From NCBI GenBank assembly GCA_964579845.1, contig CAZOHC010000005.1:1-44733 (forward strand): 44,733 nucleotides of DNA, in the 5' to 3' direction. This stretch comes from CAZOHC01 sp964579845 (GTDB lineage Bacteria; Patescibacteriota; Microgenomatia; Levybacterales; UBA12049). Numbering within the stretch: the stretch's first letter is position 1; each line of letters starts with the position of its first letter. A program made the translations under genes and the position numbers. Below the pieces are notes generated by a model. That model saw only the letters and a list, made by a program, of their open reading frames with translations, had not been told where the DNA came from and did no database searches. Below are positions 33,245-40,283 of this stretch, piece after piece.

Positions 33245-34930
33245 GTGCCCAGTACAAAATCTTCCCGAAAAAAAAGAAAGTACATCTTCGTCTCAGGCGG
33301 TGTTATCTCAGGCATCGGCAAAGGCATTACCTCCGCTTCTATCGCACTCCTTCTTAAATCATCAGGCTACTCAATCGCACCGATAAAACTTGAGGGATAT
33401 CTGAACATCGATGCTGGAACGATAAACCCGATTGAGCATGGCGATACGTTTCTCTGTGAAGACGGAACAGAAGCTGATATGGATTTGGGGACGTATGAGA
33501 AATTTCTTCACCAGGATATGGGGAAAAGCAACTTCGGTACCATGGGGCAGATTTATCAGAGGATTATCGAAAAAGAACGACGTTTTGAATACAAAGGCGA
33601 GGATGTCGAAGCGGTACATATTATTGAGGAAATAATTGAGCGAATTCAGGCAGCAGGGAAAGAGAATAACGCTGATATCGTTATGATCGAACTCGGGGGA
33701 ACAGCAGGTGAGTACTGGAATATTTTTTACTATGAAGCCGCCAGATTACTCGCTTTCAGAAATCCGGGAGATGTGATTCATATCCATGTTAGCTATGTGC
33801 CGACACCGGGACATCTGGGAGAACCGAAGACAAAACCGACCCAGCTCTCGGTGAGGACACTAAATTCCATGGGTATTCAACCTGATTTTATCATCGCTCG
33901 TGCTGATAAACCGCTTGATGCGAGGAGAAAAGAACGATTTGCGATCTTTTGCAACATGCATCCTGAAGATATTATCTCAAACCCTGATATGAATTCGGTC
34001 TATGAGATTCCGTCTGAACTACAAAAACAGGGAATACATCGCCGAATTCAGATGAAGTTAAATCTTCCGCTGAAAGAGCCTGTTATGAAGGATTGGGAGA
34101 ACCTTGTGAAGAAGATTACCGCTGAGAAGAATAAAAAGGCTGAAGTTGTTATCGTCGGAAAGTATTTTGGGACGGGTGAGTACCAGATGAAAGATTCATA
34201 TGCAGCACTCTTTGATGCGATAGATCATGCTTCATGGGAACATGGAATCGAGGTAACGACCCGTTGGGTTGATGCTGAAAAAGTTGAAAAGGAAGGGGCA
34301 GAGAAAGTTATCGGAAGCCCTGACGGTATTATCGTTCCCATCGGTTGGGGTGAACGTGGTGCTGAGGGGATGATTCAGGCAGCATCATATGCCAGAGCTC
34401 AGAAAATACCTTACCTCGGCCTTTGTTTCGGCATGCAGCTTGCCTCAGTCGCTTTCGCCCGTGATGTTCTCGGCTGGAAAGATGCCAATACTGAAGAAAA
34501 TGATCCGAAATCAAAGCATAAAGTGATTCACTTTATAGAATCACAGAAAGAACTGATAAAAAAACGCGCGTATGGAGGAACGATGCGGCTTGGTGGCTGG
34601 ACAGCCAAAGTAAAGAAGGGGACAAGAGCATGGGATATTTATCATAAATATGACGGTTTTATCAATAAGTCAAAAGATCTGACCAGCGAGCGACATCGAC
34701 ACCGTTATGAATTTAACAGTAAATTTATTAAAGATTTTGAGAAAAAAGGCTTTGTTATCAGTGCCACATCAGAAGATGTAGGTTTAGTTGAAATTATCGA
34801 ACTTCCTAAATCAGAGCATCCGTTCTACATCGGAACGCAAGGTCATCCTGAGTATAAAAGCAGGCCGCTTACCCCTCACCCCATTTTTCTGGCCTTTATG
34901 GAAGCTGTCGGAAAAGAATTCAAAAGTTAA
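33245..34930 (+). CDS. pyrG: CTP synthase, divergent form
   Basis: 561 residues, GTG start. Converts UTP to CTP with glutamine nitrogen. The synthetase domain begins YIFVSGGVISGIGKGI; the glutaminase domain has the nucleophile Cys394 in GLCFGMQLAS and the His534/Glu536 pair in GHPEYKSRP. Several normally fixed synthetase positions differ from E. coli PyrG: KLDPY is KLEGY (48-52), GGTVGDIES is GGTAGEYWN (151-159, the metal-binding Glu replaced by Trp), and KTKPTQHS is KTKPTQLS. Glutaminase residues are conserved. Most likely a divergent CTP synthase rather than another enzyme, since length and domain order match. Confidence 0.92.
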   Translation: MPSTKSSRKKRKYIFVSGGVISGIGKGITSASIALLLKSSGYSIAPIKLEGYLNIDAGTINPIEHGDTFLCEDGTEADMDLGTYEKFLHQDMGKSNFGTMGQIYQRIIEKERRFEYKGEDVEAVHIIEEIIERIQAAGKENNADIVMIELGGTAGEYWNIFYYEAARLLAFRNPGDVIHIHVSYVPTPGHLGEPKTKPTQLSVRTLNSMGIQPDFIIARADKPLDARRKERFAIFCNMHPEDIISNPDMNSVYEIPSELQKQGIHRRIQMKLNLPLKEPVMKDWENLVKKITAEKNKKAEVVIVGKYFGTGEYQMKDSYAALFDAIDHASWEHGIEVTTRWVDAEKVEKEGAEKVIGSPDGIIVPIGWGERGAEGMIQAASYARAQKIPYLGLCFGMQLASVAFARDVLGWKDANTEENDPKSKHKVIHFIESQKELIKKRAYGGTMRLGGWTAKVKKGTRAWDIYHKYDGFINKSKDLTSERHRHRYEFNSKFIKDFEKKGFVISATSEDVGLVEIIELPKSEHPFYIGTQGHPEYKSRPLTPHPIFLAFMEAVGKEFKS

Positions 34931-35045
34931 AAGGCAAAGCACAAGTATAAAATCAAAACTTTTTATTTCTAACCTGTACTTTTGATATTTGATTTCCCCT
35001 TTTTCCCTTTTCAATGTGAAAAGAAACAGAGTAAGCTCTTCATAC
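34931..35045. repeat. Inverted degenerate heptamer arrays after pyrG
   Basis: From the pyrG end: AAAAGTT, AAAAGGC, AAAGCAC, AAGTATA, AAATCAA in register; after AACTTTTT and about 20 bases, the complementary sense appears as a T-rich run whose other strand reads GAAAAGG, GAAAAAG, GGGAAAT, CAAATAT, CAAAAGT. Period 7, low conservation. Confidence 0.55.
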
Positions 35046-35074
35046 TTGAGAAAATTACCAAAATCCGCTATACT
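35046..35074 (+). promoter_or_regulatory. Promoter of rplS, leaderless spacing
   Basis: TTGAGA (35046-35051), 17 bases, TATACT (35069-35074), seven bases before the ATG at 35082. A good consensus match. Confidence 0.7.
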
Positions 35075-35081
35075 ATACGGT

Positions 35082-35366
35082 ATGTTACAGCAAATTCCGT
35101 TCAATCCCGGCGACATCGTACGGGTTCATCAGAAAATCCGTGAGGGAGAAAAAACCCGTATTCAGATTTTTCAGGGTACTGTTCTGGGTATAAAAGGCCG
35201 TGGAGAGAATAAAACCTTCACTGTCCAAAAGCTTGTCGGTGATATCAGTGTCGAGCGTATCTGGCCGATCAATTCACCGAATATCGAAAAAGTAGAGATT
35301 AAAGAAAAATCAAAGAAGCGAATCAGACGTGCAAAATTAACCTACCTCAAAGTACCGAAGAAATAA
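35082..35366 (+). CDS. rplS: 50S ribosomal protein bL19
   Basis: 94 residues from the ATG at 35082 (usual length near 115). Upstream in-frame ATGs at 34989 onward lie in repeat and promoter sequence. The core is clear: FNPGDIVRVHQKIREGEKTR, IQIFQGTVLGIKGRGENKTF, VERIWPINSPNIEKVEI and the basic tail RRAKLTYL. The N-terminal helix that normally precedes the core is missing. bL19 sits at the 30S-50S interface. Confidence 0.96.
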   Translation: MLQQIPFNPGDIVRVHQKIREGEKTRIQIFQGTVLGIKGRGENKTFTVQKLVGDISVERIWPINSPNIEKVEIKEKSKKRIRRAKLTYLKVPKK

Positions 35367-35373
35367 ACTCCTG

Positions 35374-35429
35374 TTAGTCCTTAGTCCTTAGTCCTTAGTC
35401 CTTAGTCCTTAGTCCTTAGTCCTTAGTCC
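35374..35429. repeat. Heptamer array TTAGTCC between rplS and yraN
   Basis: Eight perfect TTAGTCC units, starting seven bases after the rplS stop and ending ten bases before the yraN -10 hexamer, so the array also occupies the yraN promoter's upstream part. Confidence 0.95.
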
Positions 35430-35438
35430 TTGTTTTGC

Positions 35439-35444
35439 TACACT
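35439..35444 (+). promoter_or_regulatory. -10 element of yraN, leaderless spacing
   Basis: TGCTACACT is an extended -10; the hexamer ends six bases before the ATG at 35451. The -35 position falls inside the heptamer array. Confidence 0.5.
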
Positions 35445-35450
35445 GTTTTT

Positions 35451-35825
35451 ATGACGAGAGACAAGAAAATAGCCGGGGAGCTCGGAGAATCAATCGCGAT
35501 AACGTACTTGAAAAAACAAAAATTCCGTATTCTTGAGAGAAATTTCAGGACGCGAAACGGTGAGATCGATATCATAGCAATCGATACGAATGAAAGACCA
35601 CCTATACTGAGTTTTATAGAAGTAAAGACACGGAAGACCTCGGATTTCGGTACCCCGCTTGAAGCGATCGGCTATTATAAGCTCAGGACATTGGTACGTA
35701 CAGCTGAATTCTATAAAGTTACGCATAAAAATCTTCCTGAAACTATGCGTATTGATGCAGTCTCGATACTGCTTAATGATGATAATACGGTACATACGAT
35801 TGATCTTGTAAAAAACATCAGTTAG
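35451..35825 (+). CDS. yraN: YraN family (UPF0102) nuclease-fold protein
   Basis: 124 residues from the ATG at 35451. Motifs: GELGESIAITYLKKQKFRIL, then RNFRTRNGEIDIIAID and SFIEVKTRKTSDFG, which together give the E...D...E-x-K pattern of a Holliday-junction-resolvase-like fold. Often next to ribosomal genes such as rplS, as here. Biochemical role unsettled in the family. Confidence 0.93.
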   Translation: MTRDKKIAGELGESIAITYLKKQKFRILERNFRTRNGEIDIIAIDTNERPPILSFIEVKTRKTSDFGTPLEAIGYYKLRTLVRTAEFYKVTHKNLPETMRIDAVSILLNDDNTVHTIDLVKNIS

Positions 35826-35930
35826 TGATATATAAGAGTAATAGCCTCAGAGCTACAAAGCTTCATAGAATGACGATATGCCCTACATTTCATTGATACT
35901 TTGTTACTTTGAAACTATGAAGCTCACATC
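35826..35930. repeat. Inverted degenerate octamer arrays between yraN and pyk
   Basis: On the plus strand GATACTTT, GTTACTTT, GAAACTAT, GAAGCTCA run up to the pyk start; nearer yraN the complementary sense reads (other strand) CATTCTAT, GAAGCTTT, GTAGCTCT. AGCTTCATAG and CTATGAAGCT are perfect partners. Part of the right half also gives TTGATA-17-TATGAA, a possible pyk promoter. Confidence 0.65.
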
Positions 35931-37331
35931 ATGAAGGATAAAAAAGTAAAAATTGTTGCCACGATCGGCCCCGCGACTGATAAGCCTGATGTCATTCTCC
36001 AGCTGGCTGAAGCAGGAGTTGATGTCTTCAGAATTAACCTCTCTCATAGTTCACGGGAATGGGTAGAACCTGTTGTTAATGCGATCCGAGCTGCTGAAAA
36101 GCAACTCAAACGGCCACTGACTATTATGGGAGATCTGGCAGGACCCAAAATCAGAATCGGTGATGTAATCGACGGGCTCCAGCTCAGAAACGATGAAGAG
36201 ATTGAAATCGTTACCGGAGAAGTTATGGGAACACACTTGCGGCTGTCAGTAAATTATCCTGATATTATTAACCAACTACAAAAAGGTGCTGAGATCTATA
36301 TCGATGACGGACGAATAAAGCTTGAGGTAAAAGGAAAAACAGAAAAAGGTGTCATGGCAAAAGTACTCGTCGGCGGTGAGGTCAAGCCTCGAAAGGGATT
36401 TTATGCACAAGGAATTGCGCTTGACTTACAAGATCTGTCTGACAAGGATAAACATGATCTGAAAATGATGCATGAACTCGAAGCAGATGCATTGGCAGTC
36501 TCTTTCGTGCAAGAAGCAAAAGATATCGAGCGGGTAAGAACGTATCTATCGAAGGATAGACCGATGATGCTGGTTTCAAAAATTGAGACAGCCAAAGCGA
36601 TAGAGAACATTGATGACATTATTGATGTGTCCGATGCGATTATGATCGCACGAGGTGATCTGGGGCTGGCAGTACCGATTCAGGAAGTACCTTACCTACA
36701 GAAACAATTGATTGCAAAATGCCTAGAGAAAGCAAAACCAGTCATCACAGCCACACAGATGCTTGAATCAATGACACACAATCCACTGCCGACCAGAGCA
36801 GAGGTGACTGATGTTGCTAATGCGATCATCGACGGAACTGATGCTGTCATGTTGTCAGGTGAAACAGCAGCAGGGGAGTTCCCGGTTGAGACCGTTCGAA
36901 TGATGGCACGAATTATCAGAAGTTCACTGCCACATATTACGATGCGAGAGTTTACGCATGAGCATGCCGTCAATACTGCGGTCAGTTCCTCAATCGGGAG
37001 AATAGCTGACCAGATTCAGACGAAACTGATTATCGCCTTTACTGAAAAAGGTGTTACAGCTAGGAGAATCTCACGGCATAGACACTCAGAGACGATTATC
37101 GCTCTCTCCCCGGACATGGGAGCAGTAAGGAGAATGAATTTTTCCTGGGGAGTGTATCCATACCACATTGAACGCACGAAAGATTTTGAAGATATGCGTG
37201 CACAGGGAAGGCAGTTCGCACAAAAAAATGATATTCAGCCGCTTGAGAAAGAGACACCGTTTGTGATCGCTGCCGGAATGCCTTTCGGCAAATCAGGCAC
37301 CACGAACATGATCTTCATAGAACGAGCCTAG
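35931..37331 (+). CDS. pyk: Pyruvate kinase
   Basis: 466 residues. KIVATIGPATDKPDV opening, FRINLSHSS, the active-site SKIETAKAIENIDDI and IMIARGDLGLAVP, QMLESMTHNPLPTRAE and TDAVMLSGETAAGEFP are all in place. Ends with the C-terminal allosteric-type domain; no extra PEP-utiliser domain. Catalyses PEP + ADP to pyruvate + ATP. A TATGAA hexamer nine bases before the ATG suggests a very short leader. Confidence 0.98.
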   Translation: MKDKKVKIVATIGPATDKPDVILQLAEAGVDVFRINLSHSSREWVEPVVNAIRAAEKQLKRPLTIMGDLAGPKIRIGDVIDGLQLRNDEEIEIVTGEVMGTHLRLSVNYPDIINQLQKGAEIYIDDGRIKLEVKGKTEKGVMAKVLVGGEVKPRKGFYAQGIALDLQDLSDKDKHDLKMMHELEADALAVSFVQEAKDIERVRTYLSKDRPMMLVSKIETAKAIENIDDIIDVSDAIMIARGDLGLAVPIQEVPYLQKQLIAKCLEKAKPVITATQMLESMTHNPLPTRAEVTDVANAIIDGTDAVMLSGETAAGEFPVETVRMMARIIRSSLPHITMREFTHEHAVNTAVSSSIGRIADQIQTKLIIAFTEKGVTARRISRHRHSETIIALSPDMGAVRRMNFSWGVYPYHIERTKDFEDMRAQGRQFAQKNDIQPLEKETPFVIAAGMPFGKSGTTNMIFIERA

Positions 37332-37456
37332 TAGTTTTGGTAGCAAGGGAAATGTATCAGGTATAAAGGTGGAAGAGGATACAATATTCCTCCTCAGGGA
37401 AAAGTTCATCACCATAAACTACCCTTCATACTTTATACATGCCCCTTTATGCTTTT
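37332..37456. repeat. Inverted degenerate octamer arrays between pyk and uvrB
   Basis: Left half contains AAGGGAAA, TGTATCAG, GTATAAAG; right half, on the other strand, reads GCATAAAG, GGGCATGT, ATAAAGTA, TGAAGGGT. The two genes converge here, so the paired arms may act as a bidirectional transcript end. No other feature seen. Confidence 0.5.
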
Positions 37457-39460
37457 TTATCGTTCAGCTATTGTTTTTATCTGATCTCTTAATCTTCCAG
37501 CTTGTTCGAAATCGAGTCGTTCGGCAGCGAGCTTCATCTCTTTGCGTAATCTTTTCTCGAGATCTTTTTTCTCATCAGGGAGGAGTACATCTTTATTTCC
37601 CAGATAGTTCAGAATATCTTCCTCACGTTTCTGTGCTGCTTCCTCTTCCGTGTGATCGATCAACTTCGCCCGAACTTCTTTCGTAATCGTCTGTGGAGTG
37701 ATGCCGTGCTTCTTATTATATTCCAGCTGAATAGCGCGTCGTCTTTCAACCTCATCAATCGCCGATTTCATAGATTTCGTCACTCGGTCTGCATACATAA
37801 TGACATTAGAATTAGCGTTTCGGGCTGCTCTTCCCATGGTCTGAATGAGCGAAGACCTGCTTCTTAAAAATCCTTCTTTATCAGCATCCAGAATGACGAC
37901 GAGTGAGACTTCGGGTAGATCCAGTCCTTCGCGTAGGAGGTTGATCCCGACGAGGACATCAACTTCACCGAGCCTCAGTCGGTCCAATTCGTCCTGTCTC
38001 TTCAGCGTAATAATGTCAGAATGGAGGTAGGAGACTTTTATTCCTTTCTCTTGAAGATATGAAGTCAGTTCCTCGGCCATTCGTTTCGTAAGTGTTGTCA
38101 CGAGCACACGTTCTTTTTTCTCAGTCCGATCCTGTATTTCTTTCATCAGATCAGCTATCTGGCCTTCTGTGGGCCGGACAGAGACTTCAGGATCGACAAG
38201 TCCCGTCGGACGGATGAGCTGCTCGACGACACCGTTCTCAGTTTCCTGTGCGAGGGAGACCTCGTAGTCGTCAGGTGTTGCAGATACGTAGATTATTTGT
38301 TTTGTCATCCGCATAAACTCATCAAATTTCAGCGGCCTGTTATCCATTGCGCTTGGGAGTCTGAATCCGTAATCAACTAACGTGGTCTTTCTCGCTTGGT
38401 CTCCGTTATACATGCCTCTGATCTGAGGAATCGTGATATGTGATTCATCAATAACGAGTAGCCAGTCTTGTGAGATGTGGTTAAAATAATCGATCAAAGT
38501 ATATGGCGGATCACCAGGTTTTCGCCCGTCGAAATAAATCGAGTAGTTTTCGATACCGTTGACGTATCCGACTTCTTTAATCATCTCGATATCATAGGTT
38601 GTACGCTGGTGAAGTCGTTGTGCTTCTAAGATTTTCCCTTCTTTTTTGAGTTGCGCTACACGAACTTCAAGATCCTGCTGCATCTTCTCAAATGCATCTG
38701 CATGTGCATTCGGATCCGTCATGTAGTGCTTGGCAGGATAGATGATCGTTTTTTCAAGTACCTGTGTTGTCTCACCGGTTAACGGATCGAACTCTGAAAG
38801 TTTGAGTATTTTTCCTTCATGCATATCGATCCGAACTCCGAAATCAACGTAAGCCGGGAAGAGATCGATACTGCCGCCGCGAACGCGATAATTCCCCCTC
38901 GTGAATTCATAATCATTCCGTCCGTACTGGAGATCGGAAAGGCGAACCATGATGTCTTTTTGGTCGATCCTCATGCCTTGGGCCAGTTCGAGAATAAACT
39001 TACCATATTCAACAGGAGAACCGAGGTTATAAATACATGAAACAGAGGCAACAACAATCACATCTTTGCGGGTTAACAGATTGGCTGTTGCTGAAAGTCT
39101 GAGTTTATCTATCTCCTCATTGATTTCAGCTTCTTTCTCGATATACGTATCACTCGTCGGAACGTATGCTTCAGGTTGATAGTAGTCATAGTAGGAAACG
39201 AAGTATGAGACAGGATTATTCGGGAAGAAGTCACGAAATTCCTGGTAGAGTTGGGCAGCGAGTGTCTTGTTATGTGAAATTACCAGCGTCGGACGTTGGA
39301 CGTTTTTAATGACGTTTGCCATGGTAAACGTCTTACCGCTTCCTGTCACACCCAGGAGAACTTGATGTCTGCTGTTGTTTTCTATGTTTTCAGTCAGCTG
39401 TCTGATCGCTGCCGGTTGGTCACCTGTCGGTTTGAAGTTAGAGATAAGGTCAAATTTCAT
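37457..39460 (-). CDS. uvrB: Excinuclease ABC subunit B
   Basis: 667 residues. Walker A GVTGSGKTFT (37-46), the DNA-inserting beta-hairpin region YYDYYQPEAYVP, helicase motifs (VSCIYNLGSP, LLVIDESHITIPQ, GLDLPEVSLV, QTMGRAARN), and a C-terminal UVR motif (RLDFEQAGRLRDQI) for UvrA/UvrC contact. Works in nucleotide-excision repair by verifying damage and loading UvrC. Divergent from lexA with a 134-base spacer containing palindromes, suggesting damage-inducible control. Confidence 0.99.
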   Translation of the reverse strand: MKFDLISNFKPTGDQPAAIRQLTENIENNSRHQVLLGVTGSGKTFTMANVIKNVQRPTLVISHNKTLAAQLYQEFRDFFPNNPVSYFVSYYDYYQPEAYVPTSDTYIEKEAEINEEIDKLRLSATANLLTRKDVIVVASVSCIYNLGSPVEYGKFILELAQGMRIDQKDIMVRLSDLQYGRNDYEFTRGNYRVRGGSIDLFPAYVDFGVRIDMHEGKILKLSEFDPLTGETTQVLEKTIIYPAKHYMTDPNAHADAFEKMQQDLEVRVAQLKKEGKILEAQRLHQRTTYDIEMIKEVGYVNGIENYSIYFDGRKPGDPPYTLIDYFNHISQDWLLVIDESHITIPQIRGMYNGDQARKTTLVDYGFRLPSAMDNRPLKFDEFMRMTKQIIYVSATPDDYEVSLAQETENGVVEQLIRPTGLVDPEVSVRPTEGQIADLMKEIQDRTEKKERVLVTTLTKRMAEELTSYLQEKGIKVSYLHSDIITLKRQDELDRLRLGEVDVLVGINLLREGLDLPEVSLVVILDADKEGFLRSRSSLIQTMGRAARNANSNVIMYADRVTKSMKSAIDEVERRRAIQLEYNKKHGITPQTITKEVRAKLIDHTEEEAAQKREEDILNYLGNKDVLLPDEKKDLEKRLRKEMKLAAERLDFEQAGRLRDQIKTIAER

Positions 39461-39466
39461 GCAAGT

Positions 39467-39497
39467 ATTGTAGCAGGAAAGCTGTCGATTTGACAGC
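39467..39497 (-). promoter_or_regulatory. uvrB promoter with CTGT-N7-ACAG inverted repeat
   Basis: On the minus strand TACAAT (39467-39472) ends six bases before the ATG; CTGTCA (39491-39496) is the -35 at 18 bases. A perfect inverted repeat GCTGTC-N5-GACAGC (39481-39497) covers the -35, one base shorter in spacing than the E. coli LexA box pattern CTGT-N8-ACAG. Confidence 0.55.
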
Positions 39498-39559
39498 AGG
39501 GCAGTCCGGAGGTCTCTATCTTATAGAAATATTGATCTTGTTTGTCGCAGTCTGATTGA

Positions 39560-39588
39560 TTGACAAAAATATACGAATTTCGTATAAA
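39560..39588 (+). promoter_or_regulatory. lexA promoter, consensus, leaderless spacing
   Basis: TTGACA (39560-39565), 17 bases, TATAAA (39583-39588), six bases before the ATG at 39595. This is the best promoter in the window and places the start of transcription at or next to the start codon. Confidence 0.8.
39570..39586. promoter_or_regulatory. Candidate LexA operator (17-bp palindrome)
   Basis: TATACGAATTTCGTATA is a perfect palindrome with 8-bp arms around one central base. It lies between the -35 and -10 of lexA and overlaps the -10, the ideal place for autorepression. It shares CGAA/TTCG half-sites with the Gram-positive type LexA box but with a shorter centre. Confidence 0.6.
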
Positions 39589-39594
39589 TTTCAT

Positions 39595-40227
39595 ATGGCA
39601 AACATTGGAGTCCTCTACAGAAAAGAACGTGAAGTTTTGGAATTTTTAGCTCAGTACCAGAAGCAGTATGGGTACTCACCGACGCTTCGTGAAATCGCGA
39701 CTGCAACTCATCATAAAAGTGTCTCAACGATTCATGCAATTATCCGCAACTTGGTCGAGAAAGGCTATATTAATAAAGTTGAGGGGAACGCTCGTGTCCT
39801 CGAAATTAAAGACCCGAATTTTGCCGAAGCGATCATGGGAAAGACTCTCTCGATCGAACTGCCGCTTATGGGATACATTGCAGCCGGTAGACCTCTTGAG
39901 CCGCATACTGACCCGAATGCGACGTTTCAGGTGTCAGCATCCATGATCTCAGGTCTGAAAACAGCCTATGTCCTTCAGGTGAAGGGTGAATCGATGATCG
40001 AAGACGGGATTCTTGACGGCGATCACGTTGTTATTGAAAAGGTAAATGAAGCACGTAACGGAGAAATCGTCGTCGCACTTGTGGATGATAATCTTGCGAC
40101 GTTAAAACGATTCTATAAGGAAGACGGTAAAATCGTTCTGAAGCCAGCGAATTCTTCTATGGAACCGATTTACCCGAAAACACTGAAGATCCAGGGAAGA
40201 GCCGTCGGGCTGGTCCGCAAGCTATAG
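39595..40227 (+). CDS. lexA: LexA repressor
   Basis: 210 residues from the ATG at 39595; the frame extends to 39556 but that part is the promoter. N-terminal winged helix-turn-helix (1-70; YSPTLREIATATHHKSVSTI), then the self-cleavage site Ala97-Gly98 in YIAAGRPLE, nucleophile Ser133 in VKGESMIEDG, and general base Lys171 in NLATLKRF. It represses the SOS regulon until RecA filaments trigger autocleavage. Placement head-to-head with uvrB fits a shared damage response. Confidence 0.97.
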   Translation: MANIGVLYRKEREVLEFLAQYQKQYGYSPTLREIATATHHKSVSTIHAIIRNLVEKGYINKVEGNARVLEIKDPNFAEAIMGKTLSIELPLMGYIAAGRPLEPHTDPNATFQVSASMISGLKTAYVLQVKGESMIEDGILDGDHVVIEKVNEARNGEIVVALVDDNLATLKRFYKEDGKIVLKPANSSMEPIYPKTLKIQGRAVGLVRKL

Positions 40228-40243
40228 TACACAGCTATAAATG

Positions 40244-40272
40244 TTGCGTTTTTCCCTGTTCCATAATATAAT
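40244..40272 (+). promoter_or_regulatory. Promoter of pckA
   Basis: TTGCGT (40244-40249), 17 bases, TATAAT (40267-40272), 11 bases before the ATG at 40284, giving a leader of about four bases. Confidence 0.65.
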
Positions 40273-40283
40273 TTCTCCTATCA

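Noticed and set aside
40224..40240. Small inverted repeat TATAG...CTATA after lexA as a terminator
   Set aside because: Stem of five A/T-rich pairs without a U-tract; too weak to call.
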